DNA from: Fasciolopsis buskii | Taxonomy: Eukaryota; Platyhelminthes; Trematoda; Plagiorchiida; Fasciolidae | Length of the DNA: 64,000 nucleotides | Assembly (NCBI GenBank): GCA_008360955.1 | Contig: LUCM01009229.1 | Coordinates: 78,733 to 142,732 of the forward strand | Reading direction: 5' to 3' | Part shown: positions 35,007 to 48,694 of the stretch, piece by piece | Layout: every line of letters begins with the position of its first letter | How positions within the stretch are numbered: position 1 is the stretch's first letter | Notes under the pieces: model-generated | Told to the model about the DNA's origin: nothing | Databases searched by the model: none | What the model saw: the letters and a program-made list of their open reading frames with translations, nothing else | Position numbers and translations under genes: made by a program

Positions 35007-36859
35007 GGTCTATCCATCTTTATTCCTGGTAATTCCCACAAGTACAAATCATTGCAGGTGTAGACAGAAATACTCCGTCAATGAAACAAGTCATCGCAAT
35101 TTTTCATCTAACATTCTACCTCGTTCAGCGCGCATGTAGCAAGGCATATAATAAGACATGTACTCATATCACCCAGTCAGCAGAGAGGGTGCTAAAACGT
35201 ACCCAAAATACTCCGCCAGGGACCGTTTTTCAAAGTGGCATTATATCATGGGGCATTTTTGTAATTTTATTATCAAAGTCATAGGTAGAACATTTCCGGT
35301 TTTTGTTTCTCTCCAAAGGCTCAAGCACAAAGTGCATTATTGACTTCATGGCTTAAGCGCCGCAGATGGTAATTTTTGGAGATGCGGATAACTAACTAAG
35401 TAAATAGAGTGTAGTTAATGGTTTTCATAAACGAAATTTCCAAAGGTTTATAGATTATATGAATCGATGGTCTTTGAGTCATCCGATGTTCTAGCCAGGT
35501 TTTAATGAGGTTTAAGTGTGAAGGTCATTCGGTCTCGCGATATGCTGGTGATCGCTTGCTGCACGTGAATTTCGCTTTGTGGGCATGGTTTTCGTGATTT
35601 TTTATTGAATGTTTGGGTGGGTTTCCTTATGGATTGCGTAAACGCGCGTTACTTATGGTCGATGGTATCTTGTGAACTGTTGTTATCAAGATCAAAACAT
35701 CTGTTTGAACATAACTGAAAGATTTGGGCTAAGTTTATGGTTACAAATTATTTTTTACCGTCGAGTGCTTAGTTACGCTATCGCGATCGGAAAACTTACT
35801 TGTTATCGGATGTACATTACTGTGGATCGCCGGAATGGTTTCCCTTGAGAATAACATTAGCTGGTTTGTGGAATTCACTTGGACGAGGGAACAATATTTA
35901 TTAAACTCAAGTAACAAACTTGCTTGTTAGATTTATGGCGATGGTGGTTTCCTGGACATCATTGCCAAACCTGGTTTCCGCTGCCATTTCATTTTGGAGT
36001 TTCTGTTTATTCCCTTGTTTCCATGTAAGGGATGAACGATACCAACTTCCACGTAAACTTCCGTTGTCTGGTAATTTTGCTATTGACATTACGACAAGAA
36101 ATGAGTCCACGAATAGCTGCTGGCTTTGTGTATGTACGTAATTAAGCCAGAACATTGTTGTAGTGATGAAGAAAAGAAGCGCCGAGAGTTGTTCTTGCCC
36201 ACGTAGAACCAATACAGCCTTCCGATTGTGAGCAATGGATCAGAGATACATGTGGTGGGTTCCGAAGCTTTTAGCTGTTAACAATAAATGGGCCATAGCA
36301 CAGCGTCTCTTGACTCAGAAGTAATGTGTGAAGAATCAGTGGGAGCAAGCGTGGTATGTGCAACTGAGGTGCCAGATATCCAAGGCAGTTTTTATGGGTA
36401 AAACAGCTTTGAGTGTCAATAATTGTTTGTGGTGGCAAGTAAAAATGTAAAAAAGGTAGTTTGCTTCCACATCAACCAGCGGAGCAGTTGATTCTGGGTT
36501 AAATTATCCAGCACAGAAGATCCGTAAGTTAGATCTTTCGTATAGTGACAATATATAATTTTAACTTTCAAAGCAGAAAACCTGGTGTGGACAGGAGGCA
36601 AAGGCGTGAACTTTAAAGGTTACTTCTGCCTGAGGATTAAACTTTTGCTGTAAACGGATTTGGTTTCTGTGGTATCCGTAATATCTGTCATGCGTCAAGC
36701 GGCGTTGCAAATGCATTTATTAGTTGAGGTATCCAGAACCCATGTGACGCCCGTGTAGTAAGTTGCACTTAAAAACCTATCAGCCTTTTAAGGCCAAATT
36801 TCTCATGAGCCTACGGATATATACATTTGGTGCTAGAACTCAGTATCTTCTGCGTTAGT
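35007..36859. other. Unassigned; partly LINE 3' UTR by position
   Basis: Directly downstream of the LINE ORF2 stop. Other copies in the window have a 3' UTR of about 1.4-1.5 kb, which would fill most of this stretch. No hairpin-plus-A/T tail was found to mark its end. Frames up to 101 codons, none recognised. Confidence 0.35.
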
Positions 36860-37822
36860 TAATGAAAACATCCGTGCTGGGTCAGCTGAATGTAAAAAGT
36901 GCCTTTTGGAAAGCGGCTATTTCTGGCACGAGAGGTTGTGCGTTGGTAATAGGTAAGTTCAAAACTGTTTCTTTCAACCTGTAAATGTTGTGTGCCGTAT
37001 AAGCTACCCAGGAGCCACCGTGCAAACAACTCGAGAAAAGATGAGGCGATGCGTCCAATTCTGCAGGTACTCTGCTCAAGACAATCTCAGAAACTCAAGG
37101 ATCATTGGTGTCCAATGTTCCGTGACATCGGTGAGTCACATGCTAGCTGCTTTTCAAGCAATCCGCATTAAGATTTGAGATACACTTATGCAAATTTTAA
37201 ACAGCTAACACGCACATATCTGTCAATTTATATGTATCTACCGTGCGGCTGTATTTCTGCAGTTACACGGCTTGCTATTATCAGTTTATACTGCCACCAT
37301 AAATATCTTCCGTTATTCATATTGAAATAAGCAAGCTACAACTCATTTTCTTCTTCAGATTGAATAAGATTTACAGGAGAATTTTATCCCGAGGACCGCC
37401 TAAAAAAGGATTAGGTACAACCGAAGAAATCCGTACGCATGTTGCATTTTGTTTCCGATATATTTTGATAAAAGATGCATCTATATGTGGAAGATTTTTG
37501 TTACTTCCTGGTGTTTCCAGTCAAGCGCACGGTGCACCCAAAAAAGTAAAAGTGTGCGTCGAAATATTGGCGTGCATTAAGTTGCGGAATTTAAGTTCCT
37601 TTTAGGCCTTCCGCGCAAGCTAATTGCAATTAAGAAATTATAGCTTAATGTCTCAGGGTGCTACAAGGGACGATTTGGGGCTATTTCCAAAAACGACCCA
37701 AAATGGTCCCATTTTGGTTTCAAAGGGGTACATCTGCAGTTGTTCTTGGGGCAATCGGGAGTCATTTTTGGGTGTGTTTGGAACTGTTTCAGGGCGTTTT
37801 GGTGGCGTTTGTAATGACGTGG
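36860..37822 (+). repeat. Dispersed repeat R1, copy 2 (exon/intron-like)
   Basis: Aligned over its whole length with 490-1482. This copy shows the splice-like signals best: a donor-like GGTAAGTTC near 36952, an acceptor-like CTACCCAG near 37012, a donor-like CGGTGAGTC near 37131, and an acceptor-like TTCTTCTTCAG near 37359. The segment between 37013 and 37131 is open (TREKMRRCVQFCRYSAQDN) and an 81-codon frame spans 37360-37605. I do not recognise the protein. The G-rich downstream end (37650-37810) is shared with copy 1. It may be a duplicated gene fragment or a non-autonomous element. No terminal inverted repeats seen. Confidence 0.6.
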
Positions 37823-38899
37823 TCATATTCTCACTTACCCCCAAACTAATATTCACACAAACCCTCTCTTCTGCATGACTTGAAAATTAGACTGCTCCAA
37901 GTGCAAAGTTCGGCGTCATTCAGTGCCTCATTCTACGTAACACTTATCACCTTTCGTTCTATTTTTTTCAGGCACCATAACCTTCAGCTGGAACACCTCC
38001 AGGCTACCATCTTTCCCTTTTCCGCCCCAATTGTGTACATTCGCCCAGAGTTAACCATCAAATTTCTGGCCTCATTATCGCACGTCTCAGCACACCGTAA
38101 AGGCAAACTGACTCAAGGATCAGATCAACTATCTCAGGACGACGAAATACGACCTGCTGCATGGCCTGGATGAAGTGAACATCGCTTATCATCTGCATGG
38201 TTCACCAACGTAAACTGACGACACTGTTGCAAAACTGTCCAGAAACCGAGGTCACACAATGTGATCCACAATGCTTGATATTTTTCGAGCTGACAAGTTC
38301 TTCCAGTTACACGGATCTGCTGCTGGAACTGCCAGCCCCGTGGCTAACATGCCTGCCAGGTTGGCACCCAGTCGTCACGAAGGCACCCTGTTTTCGATGC
38401 CACCAATATCGTCTACCGCGAGCGTCAGCCCATTTTTCTCCTCGGCAACCGCGGCTATAAGTAAATTAGTAACTGCTACCAGTTAGACCAACAAATGCAA
38501 ACAGAAGAGCAAAGAAACCCGTTTTTGTTTCATACTGGCTTACCACCGTCAGATATATTATTCAAAGCATATTATAATAGTCGTCACTCCCCCATTGTCG
38601 ACGATGCTTCTATTTTTCGTCTTTAAACAATGGTTAGCCAAACTCTTCACCCCTATTCTTCGTCCCTGCGCAAGTTCAAAAGGCTTTTGGCTACTCTCTT
38701 GGCTCCAGGATTCATGGTAAAATGACCGACGTTCTTATTCATACCCATTTTAATAAAGGTTTTCCATCGGCCATCAGTCCTTTTCCTGTCAGCTGTCTTG
38801 GTCCGTTTTGACAACATTTTACCTTGGACTCATATCGTTTGAAGACTTTCTTCATGGCAGTTTAACATCCATATCCATTTTATAGACCCTTTAAATCCG
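37823..38899. other. Unassigned; upstream part of a LINE 3' region
   Basis: Frames at 37880-38173 and 38197-38486 are short and not recognised. By position it may be the upstream part of the LINE 3' UTR whose end is at 39375. Confidence 0.35.
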
Positions 38900-39375
38900 A
38901 ATACTGCAGACACCACTTCTATCCAAGTACCGCATTACCACTGCTTGTCGTCTCTTCAGCTTCACGTTTCCGTCCATTACGTAACGCTTCCGACGCTTGG
39001 TGTCTCTAGCCATATATCAAAATCCACCGTCGGGCTCCGGCCATGTTGTGTGCCAGCAGTGAGCACATAGAGTGCACTTAAACACGAAATGACTAGTTGT
39101 GCGCTACTTGCAAACAGTCTCAGTAAACTATTTCTCGGACTTAAAAATTGAGTTTTCTACTTTTTTGCTTCTCACTGGCATACTTGTAATTCCCCTATTG
39201 CTTTGCAGCATCTCATTTAACCTTCCAGTGAGCCTCTGAAAAACTCATTATTGCTCCCACCATCTTATCCCATTCCACTTCTATCATCTACATTTCCTGT
39301 GCATCATCCTTGTAAAAATTTGATTTTGCCATGCGCATGCCTCTCGCAAATCGAGAAATATACAGTATTTATTAA
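38900..39375 (+). mobile_element. LINE 3' UTR end (copy H)
   Basis: The reverse complement of this stretch aligns well with 7715-8180, the 3' end of the LINE inserted in the Gypsy element. Shared words include GATGATGCACAGGAAATGTA, GAGGCTCACTG, GACTGTTTGCAAG, GTCATTTCGTGTTTA and ACCACTGCTTG. It ends with the GCGCATG word, a perfect hairpin and a short A/T tail. The element is on the plus strand. No coding part of this copy was recognised upstream. Confidence 0.8.
39342..39356 (+). other. LINE 3'-end hairpin (copy H, perfect)
   Basis: TCTCGCAAATCGAGA; perfect 5-bp stem and 5-nt loop, placed just before the A/T-rich tail. Confidence 0.65.
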
Positions 39376-42300
39376 AAAAATGGCAGGCTATTTTATTGGG
39401 AAAAAGCGCGCTGCTCGCTAAACATGATTCAAGCGCTTTGGGCTGATCAACCCAGTGCAAGTAGGCGATTTTCTTCAAGGAATATTTTGTTGGTCTGCTT
39501 TGCCTTGCCTCGTGGTGACCAGGTCTTGTCTTTTACGAGAGGACGTTAATATCTGGACCATCTCCTGGCTCTGTAGATAGCTGGCTTCAAGGGCTTTGGA
39601 TTAGAACTCCAGAAAGCTACGCTGTTTTTGCACATGACAGTGCCGATAGTTTTAAGGTAGCTTGTTAATTCATACCAAGAATGGAGGCGGCCTTATGCCA
39701 AGACCTGCCGTACTGCCGCGGAAACTGACGATAATTATGGGAGGCGTACCCTCCTGCGAGGATTTAGACCGTTAGAAAGCTACACAGAACCCACACCATC
39801 GGGGCAACAGTGCCATGCATTTGAAGCTCCCCGAGAATTTGGTCGAAGACCGAGAGGAATTTGGCAGAGATGGTGCGTGATCTGTGGTCTTCGTTGTACC
39901 CTTTCGCTAAGATGTCTACAGCAGTTACCTTATTGGAAATTGAAGACCCTTCAGGAAAGGAACGGCGCTGCAGAGGGGATGAAATGTTGCTCGGGTACGG
40001 AAGCTTTGGGTAAAACATCGATGTGAATACTTTCATGCTCTTTACGCGTGCGGCTACTTAGGGTGATTAAGCCATAGCTAGAAGGGAACTGTGATCTGCC
40101 CTGCTGCTGGCACAACAGAGGAAATGGTCGGGCAATCCGATAGAGTTCAAAAGGTGAAGGAAATGCTAATCCGAGACATCTGCTACGACAAACGAGGTCT
40201 AAATAAACCTCGGAGATCCCTGAGAACTAGCGGACTGGCTGTTTTGCCTTATAGATGCCGTGCTAATTGAAACATAAAATCCGCTGTTGAGCCGAGCTCT
40301 CGTGTTGACGCCCCGCTGCATGTCCGTTTGATTTTGCAATTAATTGGTTGCAAATAATTATGAAATTTTCCTGATCATGCGCACTACCTGTCATGCGGTA
40401 TCTAGAAAACAGACGCGACCTCCTCTCTTGAGAGAAGCGTAAGGTATCTGTTCAGGCCACATCAGTTCAGCGCAGGTCAGTTCGTGTCTCACTGTACAGA
40501 AGTGATCCAAATACTAAAATGGGATTTCTTGGGATTGTTTTTAACTAAACCCATATGCGCCCCTAAGTGAGCTATCTTCCTTGAGATAATCCAGGGTTAC
40601 CAGCAATCTAGTTTAAAATTTTGGGAAAAGTGATAAAATATTCGGCTCACCATCATTATGACGGGCGATCACTTCTTGGGCTTTCCAAATATGCATAATA
40701 CTGGAAGCAAAGTCAGAACCTCTTAAGTATCGACAAACTAACCCCTTTTCACTTTGCTGTCTCGGACTACCTTAAAACGTTTGTCAGCATGTGCTTTTGT
40801 GGTACCTTTAAAAAACTTCTCATTTTTTAATGTACGGCCAAAAAATGTGCCCCAGTCATCAGTTAACAAAAACCATCTTAATGGATATTGCGATTTGCAA
40901 GGGGGTATGAAGAACAGGATCGCTCTGAAGGGCATTACAGACACTTTCAAACTGCGGGAGCCATATTTATTCTTGATATCTCAGTCGCCTAATAAAGTTC
41001 TCCGGCGCGTCGGAGGGGCTTTTGATGTGAAACATGTGTGGCGTGTGCAGATTAAGTTGACTGATGGAGAGCTGCATGTGTTCGCACTAGGGACGGCGTC
41101 ATCCAATCAGCAGCCTGACCCTCGTTGAAGCTTCGAAAGTCTATGGTGGGTGCCAACTTGGAGGGCAGTTTTCCCCAGGTGTTAGGAACTTGGTGAAAAA
41201 ATTGAATCCTGTGCACTTGTTTGCTCTAGGCTCCACTAGCTTTTTTACATCAACTTAGAACTGGAGTACAATAACAGCCAGGCAATCGCCTCGCGGTGTT
41301 AGACAACACTTTAATTTGTTTGAATGCTAGTGTTAGATCGCCATGCCTTTTGGATACGGGTCCGGATACCAGATTTGCATCTCTCACGCTATGCACCAAA
41401 GGCCAAACCCGAATTGAACCGTCTTCAAGAGTTATTTTCCCTTGACAAGTGTCTGGAAAGACACTGATTGGTGCCATTCCAGAAGGAGAAGGACAAACGT
41501 CTTGTAAATTGATGGGATGGATGCAGCATCCTACTAGGAGACTATTAAGGGGATAACGTCCGGCTAGACTTATCGTGGCCTCTTGGCAGTGGTGCGGAAA
41601 ATTAGTGACTAATGCATGCACGCACCTAGTTCTCCATTGATTGTCTCAGTCTGGTCCGTTATTTCCTTATCAGTTGGACCGATTGAGCCATCATATCCAC
41701 TGCACAACGGGTCTTTTCATGTTTCTGGTGGAAGTGGACGCTGACACTTCTGCGAACTTGCGCAGATGGTGTTCAGCACTTACAAGCCAGTCAGCGACGG
41801 ATTACCGGTCTTTTTAAGGTCACTGCTGAACAGAAACCAAATGCACTTTAATGGCGCCTCTGTCTTCTACGTGGAATGATATGGCTGACCCCGGTGGTTC
41901 ATAGCCGCTTGCAGACAGTCTGGAGTGCTTTCAAAGCACTCAGAACTCTGGGGTTCTACTTTCCATGTTCTCGCTGACCTGTATATTACTAGAGCAGCTG
42001 CTATTTCGGGACCTAACGTACACAAATCTTGCAAGGCATTCTTGATAACAACGCAAAGGCTTCGACTGCTGGCCCACTGGGTTCAATGGATAGGTCATCG
42101 CCGTCCCAATTTTCTATTCTTCCCGTTCTTTAGCAAACGATCAGTTACTCTTTTTTCTTGCTTCTCTCACTCTGATGAGGAAACAGGGCCATCACTTTGA
42201 GGAGAGCCAATCAACGGAAACTGTCACCGGACAAACGCTTGTCAGTCCGTTTGTTAGCCTGAAGGTCTCAGAAAGATCCCTGAAATTGAATCGTCATTGC

Positions 42301-45300
42301 GGCAAAAACGGTCAAAGATTAATCAACCACTGTTCACAGGTGTTCTGTCTCTTGCCTTTGGCCGTAAGAATAGTAGTATGTTGCACCCCTTTGGAGCATT
42401 TCAAATCCTGGAAAAACGGAGACCGCGCCTAAGCAAGTACCACATGTGAGGCCCAAAGAATGGACCAAATGGTGAAATAAAATGGTATCCACCCCGACCG
42501 GGCGATATCGATCTAGGTTTAAGAAGCACTTCTCTGCATTTATTTAGGCCATAAGAAATACCAGCCTCGCGTGTTATTGCATTGCACCAGTTGTCTAAAA
42601 CATCATTATACCACTCCCCAGGATTTGCCTGTTTTCAGTTGGAGACCGTATCACTAAATAGGACGTCAAGCCCTGTAATTTACTGGTGCTTTACCAAATA
42701 TTCAAAAGGCTACCAACCTTAGCTCCGGTAAGCAGTGATTCGCCGTACTTTCACCAATCCACCTTCATCTGCTCTGCGAGTTAGTTCGTCTTTGGGGCAC
42801 AAACGGTTAGTAAAGCAGGATTTCTATTTCAGAAAATCTGCGGCGCAACATGGGATGCTGTTCCAACGCAACCGGTTGGATTCTGTCATATTTCTTTCCA
42901 GTGCTATGCAGTAATCATTTGTCAAACACTGCTTACATCGGCCTACAGTACTTGTGGATTTCATTTCTGCCAATTGCAGGCCCTTACAGCAACCAGCATC
43001 CCGAACAGTCCTGCTATACGTGAAAACGTGGGCGACGGTAAAATTATAGGAAGACATATTCGGTAACCTAAAAAAATAGAACAAGGTGTACCACTGGGCT
43101 GGTTGAAAGCCAACAAGTTTAGCATTCACTTGACTCCAGCCGGATATAAGACACATCGATGAGGACAAAAATAAGCTCAGTATGTGGCGTCGTTGCTTGA
43201 AAAGGCAGACCGAGAACTTATGTGACGCAGGGCAAAGCTGGAGGCGACAGGACAGGAGCTATGAGTGGTTGGAGTATATAACTCGTTGTTGGTCAGCGAG
43301 AACCTCAAAGTTTTGGCATTCATGGCCGAAATAACCATTATGCACAGCTCCAGTGATTCAGCAAACTAGCATACTGACTGGGGACCTCGTATCTAAAGAA
43401 ATGGAGATCGAATCCGCTCATCAGCCTGCTATTCAGAAGGGTTTTGCCAATTTTTAAAAAAGCCTAGCCAAAAGGTCATGCTATATTTACCTTGTTACAG
43501 TCCGTTCCCGCCACCTTAACCAAAAATAACCAGAGTCCATCCTCAAAGAGAAATCTTCATTTGTTGAAATAAACTTATCGAAAACTTATAGGTTGGTTTG
43601 CTTTCATTGCATTTCCAATGCAACTTCCCAACATTCATTGGTTTTCTTGGTCGCGCTTTGATTGATCCACTCTGTTCGATGCATTTTCTGTTTGCATGCG
43701 CGCACGTCTGTCTCCCCATCGCACTGCTGTGGTTGCTGACAGCTAGAAGCAAATGGGATGACGCGGCATCACTCTGATCTTCCGTTCTCCACTTTCTCAA
43801 AGTCCGGCAAGAACGTGTTATTTTCACTTCTGTGTGTTGGCCGTGAGGTGCCTGGCATATTTCAGCTCTTGCAACCCCCAACAATTGAAGATAAAGCTTT
43901 ATCAGGTTCAGGCGCGAAGCCAACCACTTTACCATCCTCAAAACTGCCCCTGACCCTTGGTTCCCTTGATAGCCGCTCACTGGTCGTATATTTGCGGTTT
44001 TTAGTGTTTCCATAGTTGGACGGTTGCTTGAATTATTGCGGTGGAATCTTGCACACTAATTTTGCGTTCATTTGGAATCCCTTCTAATTTGGTTGCACGT
44101 TGTCCAGACAATTCAAATGGAAAAAATGGCCATTTTGGAAGGAGAAACAGCAAATTGTCAGGGATTATATTAAAACGGATGGTATTTAGACAAGGAGCAA
44201 CTTCGTCACTTGTATATTCGGCCTCTGTTCGTAACTGTCTGTTGAATGTTAAATCCGTTACTCAAATTATTGCTGCCAACTTGCCAGTTTTGAACATACT
44301 AGTTTCAATGACGTTCAAGCGCATAAAAATAATGTTTAGATTACAGCTGTAATTAGAACTAATCAGATTTCAAAGCAGTCTCGTGGTTAGGCAGAAAAAC
44401 GGGGTTGACGACCAAATTCTACTAGCTACGGTTACGGTGAGGTTAGGCGGCCATTCATTGCTTCCTTCATACCTCTAAAGTTTAAAGTAACACGCATTCT
44501 GATCCGATGAGAAACTCAAGAATAAACGATTTCGCTTTATCAATTCCACTTTACTGTACTTGAATTAGAAAGACGTGCACATGACCAACAACTTTCATAA
44601 TGAGCTTCGCCAACCTTCCGGCAAAAACGTAGTCAAACCCAAAAACCGCATAAAATGAAAAATTGATCAAAAAAACCGAATAAAATGGACAATATCTTTG
44701 TACATAGGAATACATGAACCTCCTCAAACCTGAGCAGACCCAACAGACACTCTCCTGTGCTTGACCTCCAACGGCCCATCTGAGCGAACCCAACGTGTGT
44801 AATCACTCGACACAAATGATAAAACCAAACGGGCCGCAGCAAACCAAACTTCTTAGGCCAGACTGGCATGTAACTGAATAAATATCCGCAAATTAATCAC
44901 ATTCAGGAGACACCAGGAAAAAAAGAAATAGGAAATGCATCAAGCATAAATGAACCACGATCAAGATAGTTGTCATTGTGAGCAAATTTAGCAAGAGCGT
45001 TTTGCAATCGGAATAAGAAAGACCCTAGATAAAAAGGCCGGGAATTCGCAGCTATTTGGGAAGTCCCATTGCAGCTGATCGATGGTAATGCCAGATGAAA
45101 TTTGATAATATGGCCTCACAAATTCTGTCGAAATACAGCTGCGCCAAATCCCTAAGCATCACGATGAGTGTGCACTTCGATCTCCAACGCGTCAACGTGA
45201 TAATGTTTGAAAGGTAACCGCGGAACTGCTGCATGCTAATTGGACAGTGAGAGAACGTTTTTGAATACAGAGTAAATAAAGTGTAACGCTAATTTTGTTC

Positions 45301-45639
45301 CTAGAGCATGAATGTTTTGGCCGACTTATGGAAGGAAACAGAAGATTGGCAATGGTAAAGCCTCGCTTGGGCTAGGTAGCCCCCCACAAAATGTTGAAAA
45401 TCCTGCTGCATCGGCCACTTAGAGTTGTCAGAAACATGACTGGTGCCCTCCTGCCCAAAGAAAAACGCACTCGAGGTTACCTTCGCTTGCTGCCATATTT
45501 GATGATACATAAGCAACACTGCACGACTATAGCAGATCATCTGCAATACCAGCCTGGTTTTAATTCTCCGTGCACCTCAGCATAGACATCTGTCTGTAGG
45601 CCCCAGAAATTGCAGATCATAAGCAAAGAAAATCAGTAG
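39376..45639. other. Long stretch with no recognised gene
   Basis: Largest frames are 124 codons (40754-41128 plus), 123 (41250-41621 minus), 114 (42824-43168 minus) and 156 (44013-43543 minus). None shows a motif I can name, and their lengths are not beyond chance in a window this size. No repeats linking it to other parts of the window were noticed. Confidence 0.35.
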
Positions 45640-46640
45640 AGAGGATGGGAAATTCATTTTTAGGGAACTGACGGATTTCGTTGAACCCAGTTAAATACTC
45701 ACAACAATCACTTTGGCCAAATTGTGAGAGGCGACATTTTGCCGGCCAGATTCTTTAAAGCCATCCAGCTGGCGATGAACTTGGGTGTGCGCATGGCAAG
45801 TCATAAAAAAAGACAGACAGGTAAGTTGCAATACATGTGATAGGCAGTATTTTTGGCTGAATCACGGAAATTTCTGGAGGTCGGAGAATTGGAGCTTTGG
45901 GATAGCGATAAGAACTAAGGCTTTTTCGGCGGAAGGGAGCCATAACCTTTGGCAAACGAAGGCCAAAAAGGACTCAGATTTGCAATAAAGATGCGCCCAA
46001 CATCCGAGAGTGGGCTGATAATGGGAGCCATTAGAGAACAGAAGATAGTCTTGGCGATTTCAGAACAGCCTGGTGAATTTATAATACTGTGTGCTCCTAA
46101 AATGACGGCTAGGCAGTAGCCTCCCTTGATAGGGGAACAGATAAACCTTGGCCAAGAACAACTAATTAGGTCGCTTAACATACCAGACAAAAAACAAATA
46201 GTCCGTTCGGTCGATGGGCATTGGAAAGCGAAGCCCGCCAAACCGCAACTATAAATTCGGTCGATCCATGACGGCAAGACACTGAACACTCTCGATGTGT
46301 TGACGATCGATAAACTACCAACCAGACGGCCAGACTCAATCAAAGCTGCCCTCCACAGGTGGCCTTATTTTGAAGACGGGCTCCTAGCCAAAGCCACGAG
46401 CCTGCCAGTGGAAAAACCCATTGGTCAGGACACACAGGAATCACGCTGAATAATAGGCGAAAGTTGGAGAAAACAAAAGGGACAATTTGCAGTGCAAACA
46501 ATTTTTGTCTGAGCGCTTTGCGGACTTTTGAGACCAAACTAAAATTTGAGGTCGTCCACAAACTGTCTCGCCAAGAGAAAGTTAACTAGGAGATTAATTA
46601 TTTGGACTGTAGGACAAGGAATTTTAGGATGCGGACTAGG
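45640..46640 (+). mobile_element. BEL/Pao retrotransposon gag-protease fragment
   Basis: Plus-strand frames resemble the Gag end and protease region of BEL/Pao elements. At about 45650 FRELTDFVEPS matches the Gag stretch before the zinc knuckles. QVSCNTCDRQYFWLNHGNF at about 45810 resembles the last knuckle (C-x2-C-x4-H-x-x-L-x-H type, partly lost). After frameshifts, SVDGHWKAK, then LDVLTIDKLPTRRPDS and PVEKPIGQDTQE (46290-46435) match the protease end, where BEL elements have a P-x-x-x-LIG-D stretch. The expected RT start (LGWTV-like) may be the WTVGQGILGCG frame at 46600. RT, integrase and LTRs were not found. Several stops; a dead fragment. Confidence 0.55.
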
Positions 46641-48694
46641 GGAAGCTGGCTAACTTTGGGTGTGATAAGGGGCGGCCATGAGTAAGAAAAAAGAACCGTA
46701 GTGTGCCTTCCCCGAAAGCTTCGGATTGCTGTGGTTATACAGTGGGGAGCAAATAACGATTAAAGCAGTTGAATATATTGGAAACACCCCTGACCGCAGA
46801 AAGGATTCGATCACCAGTAATGGGTTTCTGTTATGTACAATGCTTCGTCTCACCGAGCAAGTTACCGGCGATTAGTATATTAGAGCAGTTTTACTGGGAA
46901 TGAATAAGATGAGGCGAACCTTTTGACGCCTGTATCGTAGTCACTGGATTACACATTTGGACGGGCCAAGCGAGGAGGGCTATTTAAAGCCTGCAGAAAG
47001 CTACCATCGAAGAAATTATAGGCCTCGTATATGCATATATATGGCGTCTAAACAGCTAGCCACTTTGATTCACTGTTATTTTTAGGTTTTCCGCACAAGA
47101 GTACCATATAGTTCCCCGTAGATAAAAACGTAAAATGCAATAAATAGCTACCAGTTAATATCCCTAAAACGAGCGACTGAATTCATGCTTGTCCACTCTC
47201 CACTGTTCACTTGAAAATCGATAGATCTGCCGAGTTTTCTTTAATACAGTTGTTTGTTATCAGCCCCCAACAGTCATTTCGAAAAAACCCATTTTTCTCA
47301 CCAATAAGCTAGCCCATTTTAGTACTTTCTGCCATAAAAATTGCTCAGCACGTTTATACTGCTGCTGTCCTTGGAATCGTTTCTTTCAACTTACTCTGTT
47401 ACACCACTTACTCCCAAGCCGGTCTGCGTGATTGGTTACATGCAGCTGTTTTCATAAATTCTTCACTCCGTTAGCTCATGCCTTCGTCAATCCTCATTCA
47501 TTTTTGCACCATCCACGGTAACAGTTAAAAACGGGGAAAATGCCTACTCCCATAGTGTTGTCAGACTGATAAACCGCACCCAATACCAAGATGGGCGAAG
47601 AAGAGCCGAAAAAATGTGTAATGAACTATTGTGCCCCTGTGAACCATCAACGGCGTCACACAGAGAAGACGCTTGAGCGTAAGCAGCCAGCGCGGGAATG
47701 GGGTAGGCTTGACGGGGAAAGTTTGGGCTGTAGCAGCTTGTGACCCACCCCTTTGTGTGAAACCTCCTGTGACCCGCTCGAAAGTTGATTTCAGCTGTTA
47801 CTTCTCCTCGGGTTCCCGAGTGATCGGGAGTTCCAACGCACAGGGAATTCCACATAAATTTGCGGAACCAGCCTATCTTCAATTCCTGTCTGTCACTCCT
47901 AACGATACCTTAACACACACTTGTGCTATCGCTGTATTTGTGATTGGTGAACTTGCGGAAGAGTCAGCGCCACCCGTTTAATCTTTATAAGGAATGGGCT
48001 GGTCATGGGATCAGATTTAGGAAAGGGACTTTCAAGAGAAGCAAAAGGCGGCTTGTTGCCCTGGGGTGTGGGATGTTTCATTAAATGGAAGCAGAAATCA
48101 CCTGCTAACCGATGTCCGAGAAGGCCTACCTTTAACGGTTGAATATATGACTTTATTTTAATCCAACGCACTAATTACCTAGATAAATTCAGGAACGCAA
48201 AATGCAAATGCCTTGGGTAGTGCAAGACTGTCGCCCAGTAAACGGGATGGGACCTTTCAAGCTGTGGTCAGTGGTACCCTGTAAGCAGCCGGAGGCGTGT
48301 ATCACTCTGTTCAAGGCAATATTTAGGCTACATATAGAATGACACACAGGCATGCGTGCAATCCACTTAAATGGGTTTAGACTACCTCACGTGTTCAACG
48401 GCTAGCGAATAGAATGCTTGATCGACGGAGACAAGCCTCAAACAAGAAGGCCGGGGAAAAAGCTGCGCTCAACGGAAGTGTGTGGGTTGAGGTGGGATTT
48501 GATGGAGGCGTTCAAGATTCTAGTGAGTTTGATACGGTTGGACCTCGAGGATGTATTCATGCAAACTACTGAGGGCAGAAGGTGAAGCAACGGTGCGATG
48601 CCGCGGTAAGCCCGCTCTGGTTCTAAAGCATCCTATACCTGAACTAGTCCAAGAACAGGCATAGCTCGCTATTAGGTGTGGTTTTGTTACCCAC
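46641..48694. other. Unassigned stretch
   Basis: No recognised protein. The 112-codon minus frame at 47882-47544 and the overlapping 102-codon plus frame at 47673-47981 match nothing I know. BEL/Pao pol would be expected to continue here from 46.6 kb but is not visible. Confidence 0.35.

Noticed and set aside
37013..37131. R1 central segment as a current protein-coding exon
   Set aside because: The two copies differ at about twice as many replacement as silent positions, which argues against present constraint. Kept only as exon-like.
43543..44013. 156-codon minus-strand open frame as a gene
   Set aside because: No recognisable motif, no homologous copy in the window, and the length is not remarkable in 64 kb of both strands.
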